Of a DNA stretch of 53,801 nt, positions 44,861-52,392 are shown in pieces (position 1 is the stretch's first letter; the number at the start of each line of letters is the position of its first letter). The notes under the pieces are model-generated. The model was given only the letters and a program-made list of their open reading frames with translations, ran no database searches and was not told the DNA's origin. The DNA lies in assembly GCF_011806385.1 (NCBI RefSeq), contig NZ_JAATOX010000015.1, forward strand, positions 1-53,801, read 5' to 3'. Both the position numbers and the translations under genes were made by a program. The stretch is from Phaeobacter sp. HF9A (GTDB lineage Bacteria; Pseudomonadota; Alphaproteobacteria; Rhodobacterales; Rhodobacteraceae).

Positions 44861-45425
44861 CGCATACAAGGAACTGCAAAAGACCCCGGTTGATTTCGCG
44901 CTCCTGGCGAAAGCGGCTCAGATCCTCATAGAGGACCAAAAGGCCAGCACGACACATGTGCAGCGGTCTCTCGCCATAGGGTACAACAAAGCATCCCGCC
45001 TGATAGAGGCACTCGAGGCGCTGGGCGTGGTGACCGCATCTGATCACGTCGGACGCCGTGAGATCGTCGCCACCGAGGTGCCGGCGCGTCTGTTCGCCAT
45101 GGCTGCTGACCAGATTGCTGGGCAGAAGGTTACCCACATGCGGGAGACCGCCGAAGACCGCACCGTCAGGGAGAATGCCGAGGATAACGCCTATCGGGCC
45201 AATGCGACTGAGCTGCGCCAATTCGTCGAACGGTTCGAGCGCCTGGACGAAGAGAAGAAGGCCATTGTCGAGCAACAGAAAGAGGTCATGGCAGAGGCCA
45301 AGGGGCGTGGATACGACGTCAAGGTGCTGCGCAAGCTGATTGCCCTGCGCAAGCGCGATGAAAACGATATCGCCGAGGAAGAGGCGGTACTCGATATGTA
45401 CAAAGAATGTCTGGGCATGGGGTGA
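44853..45425 (+). CDS. FtsK-gamma domain fused to GapR (DUF2312) domain
   Basis: A 190-residue protein. The N-terminal part (about 10-70: DFALLAKAAQILIEDQKASTTHVQRSLAIGYNKASRLIEALEALGVV) is the winged-helix gamma domain of FtsK, which binds polar KOPS sites. The C-terminal part (about 105-190: ATELRQFVERFERLDEEKKAIVEQQKEVMAEAKGRGYDVKVLRKLIALRKR) is GapR, an alphaproteobacterial protein that clamps overtwisted DNA ahead of replication and transcription. A GTG start with AGGAAAGG at 6 nt is used. The fusion suggests positioning on replicating DNA by two DNA-binding modes. Confidence 0.85.
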   Translation: MVDAYKELQKTPVDFALLAKAAQILIEDQKASTTHVQRSLAIGYNKASRLIEALEALGVVTASDHVGRREIVATEVPARLFAMAADQIAGQKVTHMRETAEDRTVRENAEDNAYRANATELRQFVERFERLDEEKKAIVEQQKEVMAEAKGRGYDVKVLRKLIALRKRDENDIAEEEAVLDMYKECLGMG

Positions 45426-45430
45426 CCATC

Positions 45431-45859
45431 ATGACCGCACAGCCCCTCAAGAACATCACCCGTGAAACGCTTGCTCCGCTATGGGCTCGCGAGGATATCC
45501 CAACAGAACGCATTGCCCAGGCGCTGGGCGTGACCCGGCAGGCGGTCAGCTCCAAGGCGCGCACACTTGGTCTGCCCAGCCGCGCGAAAGTGCGCAAACA
45601 GCTCTGTGACAACGAGACGTTTCGCCGGATGTGGCTCGCCGGGGTCAACTCGACAGAAATGGCGCAGCATTTCGGACACTCGCACCGCTCTGCGATTGGA
45701 TCACGTGCCGGCGTCATGGGCTTGCCGCGCCGGTCGCGCAGCACCGACACGGGCAAAACAGGAGGGTGGGTTCAGACAATCTCGCTCGCGCAGTTCTTCG
45801 AGCAGGATCTTCGAGAACGAATGGAGGCAGAGGCCAAGAAGAGAAAGGCATCGCAATGA
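45431..45859 (+). CDS. GcrA-like DNA-binding protein with two HTH modules
   Basis: A 142-residue product with two successive GcrA-type helix-turn-helix repeats: LWAREDIPTERIAQALGVTRQAVSSKARTLGLPSR and MWLAGVNSTEMAQHFGHSHRSAIGSRAGVMGLPRR. GcrA is the alphaproteobacterial cell-cycle activator that works at methylated GANTC promoters. A phage version could redirect transcription. It lies directly after the GapR fusion and overlaps the next gene by 4 bp. Confidence 0.78.
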   Translation: MTAQPLKNITRETLAPLWAREDIPTERIAQALGVTRQAVSSKARTLGLPSRAKVRKQLCDNETFRRMWLAGVNSTEMAQHFGHSHRSAIGSRAGVMGLPRRSRSTDTGKTGGWVQTISLAQFFEQDLRERMEAEAKKRKASQ

Positions 45860-46269
45860 CGAAACGCATGACAGCAGAGGAATACAGGGACGCCCAACTC
45901 CCCTCGGTAGGGGAAGATAAACGCCGGGTGCGCGGCACCAAACGGACCACCACGGCAGACGGTATCACCCATGACAGCAAGACAGAGGCCCAACGTTGGC
46001 AGGAATTGAAACTGCTACAGGAGGCAGGCGAAATCTGCGGTCTGCGTCGCCAGGTCGATATCGGCCTGACCGGACGTGACGGCCCGATCATGACCGACAG
46101 CGGGGCAAAGCAGCGCGTCTATCGCGCAGACTTTGTTTATGTCGACAACCGCCTCGGCGTGACCGTGATCGAGGATCGCAAAGGCCACGAAACTGACGTG
46201 TTCAAGCTCAAGAAAGCGATCTTGGCAGCGCAGGGCATGGAGATCCTTGTCACACGGGCAAAGGTTTGA
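45856..46269 (+). CDS. DUF1064 family phage nuclease-like protein
   Basis: A 137-residue protein with the DUF1064 pattern: THDSKTEAQRWQELKLLQEAGEICGLRRQV, YRADFVYVD and VTVIEDRKGHETDVFKLKKAIL. The E-x-D-xK residues (about E44, D90, E101/K104) form a PD-(D/E)XK nuclease site. Some members are proposed Holliday-junction resolvases in phage recombination. Coupled to the GcrA-like gene. Confidence 0.85.
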   Translation: MTKRMTAEEYRDAQLPSVGEDKRRVRGTKRTTTADGITHDSKTEAQRWQELKLLQEAGEICGLRRQVDIGLTGRDGPIMTDSGAKQRVYRADFVYVDNRLGVTVIEDRKGHETDVFKLKKAILAAQGMEILVTRAKV

Positions 46270-46272
46270 GCT

Positions 46273-46836
46273 ATGGGTACTGTCGATGATCTGAAACACG
46301 AAGTGGCGAACCTGCGCAAACTGCTCGACCAGGCGCAACGCGCGGGGCAGAGGAAACCCGCCGCATCTGTTCCCGCGGTGTATCAGCCCGATTTACCCGC
46401 TGTGGTCCGGTATCCTCTGGCAGAGTTTGCCGCCGGCCGGGGCCGCAATGTGCCGCTACCCGAGAGCGTGCATGAGATTGCCGAGGTTATCGGGCGCCGC
46501 AATGCGGTGCGCCTGGTCGAGGGCACCCGGGCGACCGGCGCGCGGAAATGGCGGCGTCAGCTCTATGTTCCGGGCAGCATCCCCGAGGATCACCGGATCG
46601 CATCCATGATTGGGATTGAGACTGCGCTAAAGCTCAGCCACAGCCACGCAAACTGCATCCTTGAGTTGCCGAGCTGCCACGGGCTGCGCAAGGCGTACAT
46701 GGCTGATCACGCGTTGCGCCAGTGGGACGCCGGCGCATCCGTTGCCGAGATCGGTCGTGACATGGGAATCGAAATAAAGACCGCGCAAGGGCTGCTGGAT
46801 CAGGCGGATTATTGGCGCAGGCGGCTCGAAATTTGA
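46273..46836 (+). CDS. Mor-like transcription activator
   Basis: A 187-residue product. LPESVHEIAEVIGRRNAVRLVEGTR, YVPGSIPEDHRIASMIGIETALKLS and a C-terminal HTH (HALRQWDAGASVAEIGRDMGIEIKTAQGLLDQADYW) match the Mor/C activators of Mu-like phages. The N-terminal 40 residues form a short coiled coil. At the end of the replication block and before lysis, a late-gene activator fits; the IS inserted 100 bp downstream may disconnect it from the late genes. Confidence 0.75.
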   Translation: MGTVDDLKHEVANLRKLLDQAQRAGQRKPAASVPAVYQPDLPAVVRYPLAEFAAGRGRNVPLPESVHEIAEVIGRRNAVRLVEGTRATGARKWRRQLYVPGSIPEDHRIASMIGIETALKLSHSHANCILELPSCHGLRKAYMADHALRQWDAGASVAEIGRDMGIEIKTAQGLLDQADYWRRRLEI

Positions 46837-46936
46837 GACCCTTTGCCAGCGTTGCAGTTATGCTCAGCTGTTCTTGCGAAGTAGGCATAAGGAATTTCAT
46901 CCCCACCAGCGAGGTATGACCTGCGATCATCATCTA

Positions 46937-47767
46937 GGGTCAGGATGCATTGATTTCGGCCTCTCTGCATGATTCACGGCTCCGAAAAGGAGTGGTGACA
47001 TGAGTGAACTTTTCTGGCTGACCGATGAGCAAATGGGCAAACTTGCGCCTTTCTTCCCAAAGTCGCACGGAAAGCCAAGGGTCGATGACAGACGGGTGTT
47101 GAGTGGGATTATCTTCATCAATCGCAATGGCTTGCGCTGGCGGGATGCGCCGCGGGAATATGGCCCGCATAAAACGCTCTATAGCCGCTGGAAGCGTTGG
47201 AGCGAAAAGGGCATCTTTGCGCGGATGATGGCCGGACTGGCGGCGGAACACGGTGAGAAAACGACCGTGATGATCGACGCAACATACCTGAAGGCCCACC
47301 GAACAGCGACCAGCATGGCCGCCAAAAAGGGGGGCGTGGCCGCCTGATCGGTCGGACCAAAGGCGGCATGAACACCAAGCTACACGCCATCTGCGACAGT
47401 AAGGGACGACCAATCGACCTGTTCGTTACCGCCGGACAGGTGAGCGATTACATCGGCGCAAGGGCCCTGCTGCGCGGCCTGCCAAAGGTCAAATGGCTGC
47501 TCGGGGATCGCGGCTATGATGCTGACTGGTTCAGAGAAGCGTTACAGGACAAGGGGATACGCGCCTGCATCCCAGGCAGGAAGAAACGCAAAACGCCGGT
47601 CAAATACGACAAGCGCAGATACAAGCGTCGCAACCGGATCGAAATCATGTTCGGTAGGCTTAAGGATTGGAGGCGTGTCGCGACCCGTTATGACCGCTGC
47701 CCCAAGGTGTTTCTCTCTGCCATCGCGCTCGCGGCTCTCGTCATTTATTGGTTATGAATCCTGACCC
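46937..47767 (+). mobile_element. IS5-family insertion sequence (about 831 bp)
   Basis: Terminal inverted repeats GGGTCAGGAT ... ATCCTGACCC bound the element at 46937 and 47767, flanked on both sides by TA (or CTAG) as target duplication. It contains one transposase gene in two frames with a run AAAAAGGGGGG between them. The size and TA target fit the IS427-type subgroup. Confidence 0.92.
47000..47757 (+). CDS. IS5-family transposase made by -1 frameshifting
   Basis: The first frame (47000-47347) encodes the N-terminal part with FWLTDEQMGKLAPFFP and the first catalytic Asp (VMIDATYLKAHRTA). The second (to 47757) has KGGMNTKLHAICDSKG, the second Asp (LLGDRGYDADWF) and the Glu (RNRIEIMFGRLKDWRR), a DDE set. 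At the AAAAAG/GGGGGG run a -1 shift would yield the usual KKGGRGRLIGRTKGGMNTK. Both halves look intact, so the IS may be active. Confidence 0.9.
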
Positions 47768-47879
47768 TAGCAACCCGGTAGTGTGGGCTGCCGCAGTTTC
47801 CCTTCGATATTGGCTCTGAACACTGAGGGGCACCTCATGCCTATGGACACCAGTAAGCTATTTGTGGGATTAGAATCGC

Positions 47880-48674
47880 ATGGTTGAATTTCTTAAGAAC
47901 AAGCTCCTTTCAGTGCTGCGAAAGCCGATCAATATACCCATTGGTATCGCGTTTCTGCTAATGACTGTGGCTGCCGACTCAATCGTTAGTAACCTTAGCT
48001 CTGGTGAGAGCAGGACGATTGGGCATCTAGTTGATGAAGCTGCCAGAGCTGTGGGGCATTTCTTGGACCAACCTCTCGTGGAAGTTGCTCTGATACTCGC
48101 CGCGTTCTTCTTTATCTGGCTCGGTCACAAGGTTGAATCGTTGCGAGCTATAGATATACAAAACAAAGCAATGGCTCCGTTTTTAGAAGAAGTCGATGTG
48201 ATTAGAAATGGATTCCACAACCTCTTCGATCATTATTCAACAATAAAGAGAATAGAATACCTTCGGGGCAAAGCGAGTGAGTTTGACAACACAGTAGATA
48301 GGCCAATTCAATACTGTAAAGATGACGGTCGAGTCCGCCCGATAGAACCCGTAAGGCAAAAGGTTCAGGAAATCTTGACTGATGTTGCCTATTTTTCACG
48401 CGACATTGAGCGTGATCGCAAACTACTAAATCGCTCAGGTTACGATCTTCACGAACCTCGACACAAAGATATGCCCCCATCTATTGTATCCGATGATGAC
48501 GTCCTAGTGTTCAATGAACTTAAAGGGATGAGATCTGCTGGACAGAAAATATTTCAAGATATGCTGCGCGAGCAAGAGCAACGTTTGAAAGTGGTAGAGA
48601 AAAGAGTCGAGTCACTGATAGCAAAAAGTGCATGGGCCGATCCTGAAAAAGGTGCAAAACACAAGAAGGATTGA
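47880..48674 (+). CDS. Two-TM protein of unknown function, A+T-rich cargo gene
   Basis: A 264-residue product with two N-terminal TM helices (about 17-36 and 67-84) and a roughly 180-residue cytoplasmic helical domain with a C-terminal coiled coil (QDMLREQEQRLKVVEKRVESLI). The DNA is visibly more A+T-rich than the neighbours. It sits right after the IS and before the lysis module. No family recognised. Membrane effector of defence or exclusion is possible but unproven. Confidence 0.7.
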   Translation: MVEFLKNKLLSVLRKPINIPIGIAFLLMTVAADSIVSNLSSGESRTIGHLVDEAARAVGHFLDQPLVEVALILAAFFFIWLGHKVESLRAIDIQNKAMAPFLEEVDVIRNGFHNLFDHYSTIKRIEYLRGKASEFDNTVDRPIQYCKDDGRVRPIEPVRQKVQEILTDVAYFSRDIERDRKLLNRSGYDLHEPRHKDMPPSIVSDDDVLVFNELKGMRSAGQKIFQDMLREQEQRLKVVEKRVESLIAKSAWADPEKGAKHKKD

Positions 48675-48949
48675 AGGGATCGAGAGTTAAATCCTTTTGT
48701 CAAACCTTTGCCTCATGCGCAGTGCTGTATTTGATAATGAATTTCTTACAGGTCCGAACTCCCTTTTGACCAATCTGTTTAACACAGCGATGCCTGCGGG
48801 GCGGTGACAGCATCAAAGCCCTTGCGTGTGACCAGTCGATTCGAGCTCTTTCATTTCAATAAGCACTACGAACACAGCCAAAGAAAAACCGCCAGAGGAA
48901 CCGACGATCTAAACGCGCGACGTTGCCCAAAACGGGCAGAGGGTCGCGC

Positions 48950-49186
48950 ATGTCGCTTATCGAACGCATTGAACAGGCATCCACCGGGCTTGCGGTGACT
49001 GGGATCACCGGCGTGGCGTCCGGCAGTATCTGGTTGGTGCGCCGTATCTTCACCAATCAAAAACAGATCGAAATGCTGCAACGGTCGCTGGAAGATCGTG
49101 ACCGGCAGCGAGACGAAGACCGCGAGGCACTCGCAGACGTCAGAACGGACGTGCGCGAGATCCGCGACATCCTTCACCGCAGGTAA
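48950..49186 (+). CDS. Small phage TM/coiled-coil protein of the lysis region
   Basis: A 78-residue product with one TM segment (GLAVTGITGVASGSIWLV) and a charged coiled coil (QKQIEMLQRSLEDRDRQRDEDREALADVRTDVREIRDIL). It resembles the DUF2730-type membrane proteins found in phage lysis cassettes. A holin or spanin partner role is possible. The 275 bp upstream contain no gene. Confidence 0.7.
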   Translation: MSLIERIEQASTGLAVTGITGVASGSIWLVRRIFTNQKQIEMLQRSLEDRDRQRDEDREALADVRTDVREIRDILHRR

Positions 49187-49227
49187 CCGGGGTAGTGCCC
49201 CGATCTGGGGCGAAAGGAGATTTTGCC

Positions 49228-49956
49228 ATGCAACTCATTCAAAACTGGAAACAAACCGCGAAAGGTGCGTGGTCGATCAGATTGATTGTCCTGGCCTGCC
49301 TTCTGTCGGCGGTGCCGGTGTTCCTATCGTTTGTTTCACCGGGCCTGTTGGGTATCGATCCGGTGATCTTTGCGGCGGGGGCTTTGGTGGTCAACGCGCT
49401 TGCAATTCCGGCACGTTTGATCGCACAGGCGGGGCTGTCGGACATGCTGGCAGAGTTCCGGCGGGACACAAGCGGCGCGATCCGATCACGGGCAGCGGTC
49501 GGGCTTGGAGTTGGTGCGCTTGTCCTTGCCCTTGCGACGCCGTTCGTCGCCAAGTGGGAAGGCGTCAGGCTCGAGGCTTACCGCGATATCGTGGGCGTGC
49601 CGACGATCTGCTTTGGCGACACGCATGGCGTCCAGATGGGCGACACCGCGACCATGGCCGATTGTGTCGAACGGCTCGAGCGTGACGTTCGCGCGTTCTA
49701 TGCCGAAATCCGGCCTTGCATGACAAACACGAACATCCCGCCAGGCGTTCAGGCCTCCATGCTGGAACTGGCCTATAACGTTGGTGCGCCGTCTGTCTGT
49801 CGCTCGACCATGATGCGGCTTGCCAATGCGGGCAGGTATCGCGCCGCGTGTGATGAACTGCGCCGCTGGGTCATCGCAGGCGGCCAACGTGTGCGCGGGC
49901 TCGCCAATCGCCGCGCCGACAGCAAACAAGCGCTTTGCCTCAAGGGGCTGACCTGA
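49228..49956 (+). CDS. Phage lysozyme (GH24) with three N-terminal TM segments
   Basis: A 242-residue endolysin. Residues 1-107 carry TM segments at about 17-38, 42-66 and 90-108; the rest is a T4/P21-type lysozyme with Glu111, Asp120 and Thr126 at exactly the T4 E11/D20/T26 spacing (WEGVRLEAYRDIVGVPTICFGDTHG). The third, Gly/Ala-rich TM directly before the catalytic Glu is like the signal-anchor-release segment of phage P21 lysozyme. The first two TMs look like a holin-type add-on. Overlaps the next gene by 1 bp (TGATG). Confidence 0.85.
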   Translation: MQLIQNWKQTAKGAWSIRLIVLACLLSAVPVFLSFVSPGLLGIDPVIFAAGALVVNALAIPARLIAQAGLSDMLAEFRRDTSGAIRSRAAVGLGVGALVLALATPFVAKWEGVRLEAYRDIVGVPTICFGDTHGVQMGDTATMADCVERLERDVRAFYAEIRPCMTNTNIPPGVQASMLELAYNVGAPSVCRSTMMRLANAGRYRAACDELRRWVIAGGQRVRGLANRRADSKQALCLKGLT

Positions 49957-50339
49957 TGCGCTGGCTGTCCCTTCTGTTGATCTGCGCTGCTCTGGGCTCT
50001 TGCTCCAAAGTTGCCGGGGTCGTGGGCGGGGCAATCGGCAGCGGGCCCAGCATTGCCGCGAACGTCCAGGCCGGGCGCACCAATGCCCAGACCGTCGGGC
50101 GCACAACCGTCACGGATCAACAGATCGAAGGCACCAAAGCACGCACGATCGAGCAGAGCGCAGGTGACACCCGTGTCAGGACTGAGAGCGTCCAGACCAT
50201 CATTGTCCGCGAAGATCCGCCGCCGTGGTTCTTGCTTGTGACCCTGCTGGGCTGGCTGATGCCGACGCCAGGACAGATCGGCGCCGGGCTGTTTGCTCTG
50301 GTCTCCAGACCCTTTCGCGGGTCCTTCCCCGGGGGGTGA
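49956..50339 (+). CDS. Lipoprotein with C-terminal TM, candidate unimolecular spanin
   Basis: A 127-residue product starts with a lipoprotein signal ending LGSC (Cys16). A central region of about 60 residues rich in Thr, Gln, Arg and Glu follows, then after PPPW a C-terminal hydrophobic span (WFLLVTLLGWLMPTPGQIGAGLFALV). An outer-membrane lipid anchor plus an inner-membrane TM in one chain is the u-spanin design that fuses the two membranes at lysis. The sequence does not identify a family, so the call rests on architecture and position after the endolysin. Confidence 0.65.
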   Translation: MRWLSLLLICAALGSCSKVAGVVGGAIGSGPSIAANVQAGRTNAQTVGRTTVTDQQIEGTKARTIEQSAGDTRVRTESVQTIIVREDPPPWFLLVTLLGWLMPTPGQIGAGLFALVSRPFRGSFPGG

Positions 50340-50510
50340 CGTCTGTGGGTATGCAGATGCGCCGAAATTTATGTGTGCGTGCCGCCGGGTGATGGGGTTG
50401 TTTATTATATAGATCGCGTAAGCGATTGAGTGAAAACGACAAACTCGCTTTGAGACATAAAGTCGGCACCCGTGCCGAGGTTTGGCTGAAATTTACCGAA
50501 AGGGCCTCAA

Positions 50511-51071
50511 GTGTCTGATAATAATAAGCAATATAAGGGGCAGGTAGTAAACCGCGCTGATCTTGCCAACATCAACGGCGTTGCGTTGCCGACCATTGAC
50601 GATTGGGTGCGCCGTGGTTGCCCGGTGATCCAGCGCGGCGCGCGGGGGCGCGCTTGGCAATTCAACACTGCCAAGGTTCGGAATTGGCGCGACGACGATA
50701 TTCACGCACAGGCTGTTGAGTCTGGTCCGGCCACGAAAGACGAATTGATCCTACGCAAGCTGAGAGCCGAGACCGAGCAAGCCGAGCTTGATCTATCGAA
50801 GGCTCGAAACGAGCTTGTGCCCGTCGATCAATTCGACCGCGCCATGACAAAGGCATTTGGCGAAGTGCGGGCGGGATTTCGCAATGTGCTGCCCAGCCGT
50901 GCCGCGCGCCGCCTGATCGGCGAGAGCGACGAGACCAAGATGAAAGAGGTGCTGATCGACGAAGTTGATCAGATCCTCTTGGTTCTGTCGGATTCCGACC
51001 TGCTCCACGAAACCGATCTTGAAGTCGAAGACGACGAGGAAGATGGCGACGAGGGGGCGGACAGTGAGTGA
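50511..51071 (+). CDS. Terminase small subunit (Nu1-like)
   Basis: The 186-residue protein recognises packaging sites and hands DNA to the large subunit. It has an N-terminal winged HTH (VNRADLANINGVALPTIDDWVRRGCPVIQRGARGRAWQF), a central helical block (DELILRKLRAETEQAELDLSKARNELV) and an acidic tail (LEVEDDEEDGDEG), as in Nu1/DUF1441 subunits. A GTG start with AAAGGG upstream is used. The 170 bp before it hold no gene but include GGCAC-CC-GTGCC and A+T-rich DNA, a possible packaging-site region. Its stop overlaps terL. Confidence 0.85.
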   Translation: MSDNNKQYKGQVVNRADLANINGVALPTIDDWVRRGCPVIQRGARGRAWQFNTAKVRNWRDDDIHAQAVESGPATKDELILRKLRAETEQAELDLSKARNELVPVDQFDRAMTKAFGEVRAGFRNVLPSRAARRLIGESDETKMKEVLIDEVDQILLVLSDSDLLHETDLEVEDDEEDGDEGADSE

Positions 51072-51685
51072 ACGCCCGGGCTGATTTCTCCAATGCGCGG
51101 GCGCTTGTCCGCAGCACCCGGCGCGCCCGGGCGTTTCTACGCCCGCCACCTGACCTAAAGCCGTCGGAGTGGGCTGAACAGAATATCAAAATTCCCATCG
51201 GCAATGCGGTGCCGGGGCCGATGCGGTTCGACAACGCGCGGTATCAGCGCGAAGTCATCGACATGACGGCAGATCCGCGCTGCAATCGGATCTCGCTCAT
51301 GTGGGGCGCGCAGGTTGGCAAGACGCAGACCGCGCTTGCCGCACAGGCGTTTCGGATCGGGTTCAATCCTGTTTCCCAAATGATGATGCAGCCCAGCCAG
51401 GGCGACTTGACGACGTGGCTCGAGACCAAATTTAATCCGCTGGTCGAGGAAAACGACGGCTTGGCTGAGGTGCTCGCCAAGCCCCGGGCGCGGCATGGCG
51501 TCAACAATCAGCGAATGAAGAGCTACCCCGGCGGGTTCCTTATGTTTAGCTGGTCGGGATCGCCCAAAACCATGCGGGGCAGGTCAGGGCAGGGGACAGC
51601 CAGCCAAAACCGGCACCGGAGAAACCGATCCAGACGCCGACCCAGACCCCGACAAAGGCGAGTGACGTTATCGGACGGTCTTTGA
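51068..51685 (+). pseudogene. Terminase large subunit (GpA-like), truncated
   Basis: The first roughly 175 residues match the N-terminal ATPase half of GpA-type large terminases: PSEWAEQNIKIP, the Walker A variant LMWGAQVGKTQTALAA and FLMFSWSGSPKTMRGRS. At about 51583-51590 the similarity ends abruptly and the frame runs into unrelated residues (GQGTASQNRHRRN). The Walker B/C region and the nuclease domain are missing. It starts at a GTG overlapping the terS stop, as in functional phages. The gene cannot package DNA. Confidence 0.88.
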
Positions 51686-52151
51686 CCCGTGAAGTCACTG
51701 CCGAGCAAATCAACGCGCGCAGTGAAGGCGGTGCGATGCGCCGCATGGGTTAGGTGCGCGAAATCAACGTCGAGGCGCGCACGGTCGAGCTTGCCTTCTC
51801 GAGCACGACGCCGGTGCGGCGCTGGTTTGGCGATGAAGTGCTTTCCCATGACGCTGATGCCGTGGTTCTCGACCGTCTGCTTGACGGCGGTGCGGTATTG
51901 GTCGGGCACAATTGGGACGATCAGGTCGGCGTTGTGCAAATTGCGCGCGTCGATTCCGACGGCGTCGGGCGCGCTGTTGTTCGGTTCGGCAAGAGCGCCC
52001 GCGCCAGCGAGATCTTTCAAGACATCGTCGATGGCGTCCGGCAGCACGTCTCGGTTGGCTATCGGGTGATCACTATCAGCGAGGAAATTCGGGAAGGTCA
52101 GCCGAACCTTGTCACGGTCACGCGCTGGGAGCCGTTCGAGATTTCGGTCGG
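51598..52151 (+). pseudogene. Remnant of portal end and prohead protease
   Basis: Another frame gives a Pro/Thr-rich stretch (QPKPAPEKPIQTPT) and SLTREVTAEQINARSEGG. An in-frame TAG stop at 51751-51753 follows, then REINVEARTVELAFSSTTPVRRWFGDEVLSHDADAVVLDRL and on to TRWEPFEISV, typical of HK97-type prohead proteases. The protease is cut in mid-domain at EISV, where the attR core begins. A start at GTG 51754 or ATG 51736 would give no complete enzyme. It is a deletion remnant. Confidence 0.8.
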
Positions 52152-52176
52152 CCTTGGGTACCATCGCAAAGCATTG
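52152..52176 (+). repeat. attR core (25-bp direct repeat)
   Basis: An exact copy of the attL core at 36088-36112, followed by the original chromosomal sequence downstream of tRNA-Leu. It begins within the prohead-protease remnant. Confidence 0.93.
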
Positions 52177-52187
52177 TTTTGCTTGAG

Positions 52188-52218
52188 AAAGCCGCTGGTT
52201 GAAAAACCGCCGGCTTTT
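52188..52218 (+). terminator. Original chromosomal terminator of tRNA-Leu, now displaced
   Basis: AAAGCCGCTGGTT and AACCGCCGGCTTT form a stem with a GAAA loop (one mismatch, one G-U) and a following T-rich tract. It resembles the element-carried terminator next to attL. Confidence 0.75.
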
Positions 52219-52392
52219 CTTGTGGCCGCCGCGCATCATGTACCCATCGCCTGCTTTCGTCGGACGTGATCTTTTTTCGTAAAGCGCCGCGACGGAAACG
52301 CAGGCGCCGCTCGTACTACTTGCCGAGACATGGGACGGCGCGGGGCAATTTCGCCTCGGTCAGCCCTCAGGACATCGCTAAGGAGGAACAGG

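Larger units (their letters stand above)
36088..52176. mobile_element. Integrated phage-derived element, about 16.1 kb, defective
   Basis: Bounded by the 25-bp direct repeat in tRNA-Leu, with an integrase next to attL. It holds lysogeny, replication, late-control and lysis modules plus terS in lambda-like order. The morphogenetic module is gone: terL is truncated, a portal/protease remnant has a stop codon, and no head or tail genes remain. An IS5-family element sits inside at 46937-47767. Two A+T-rich cargo genes (39593-40399 and 47880-48674) stand out from the rest. It is either a decayed prophage or a satellite-like derivative. Confidence 0.93.
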
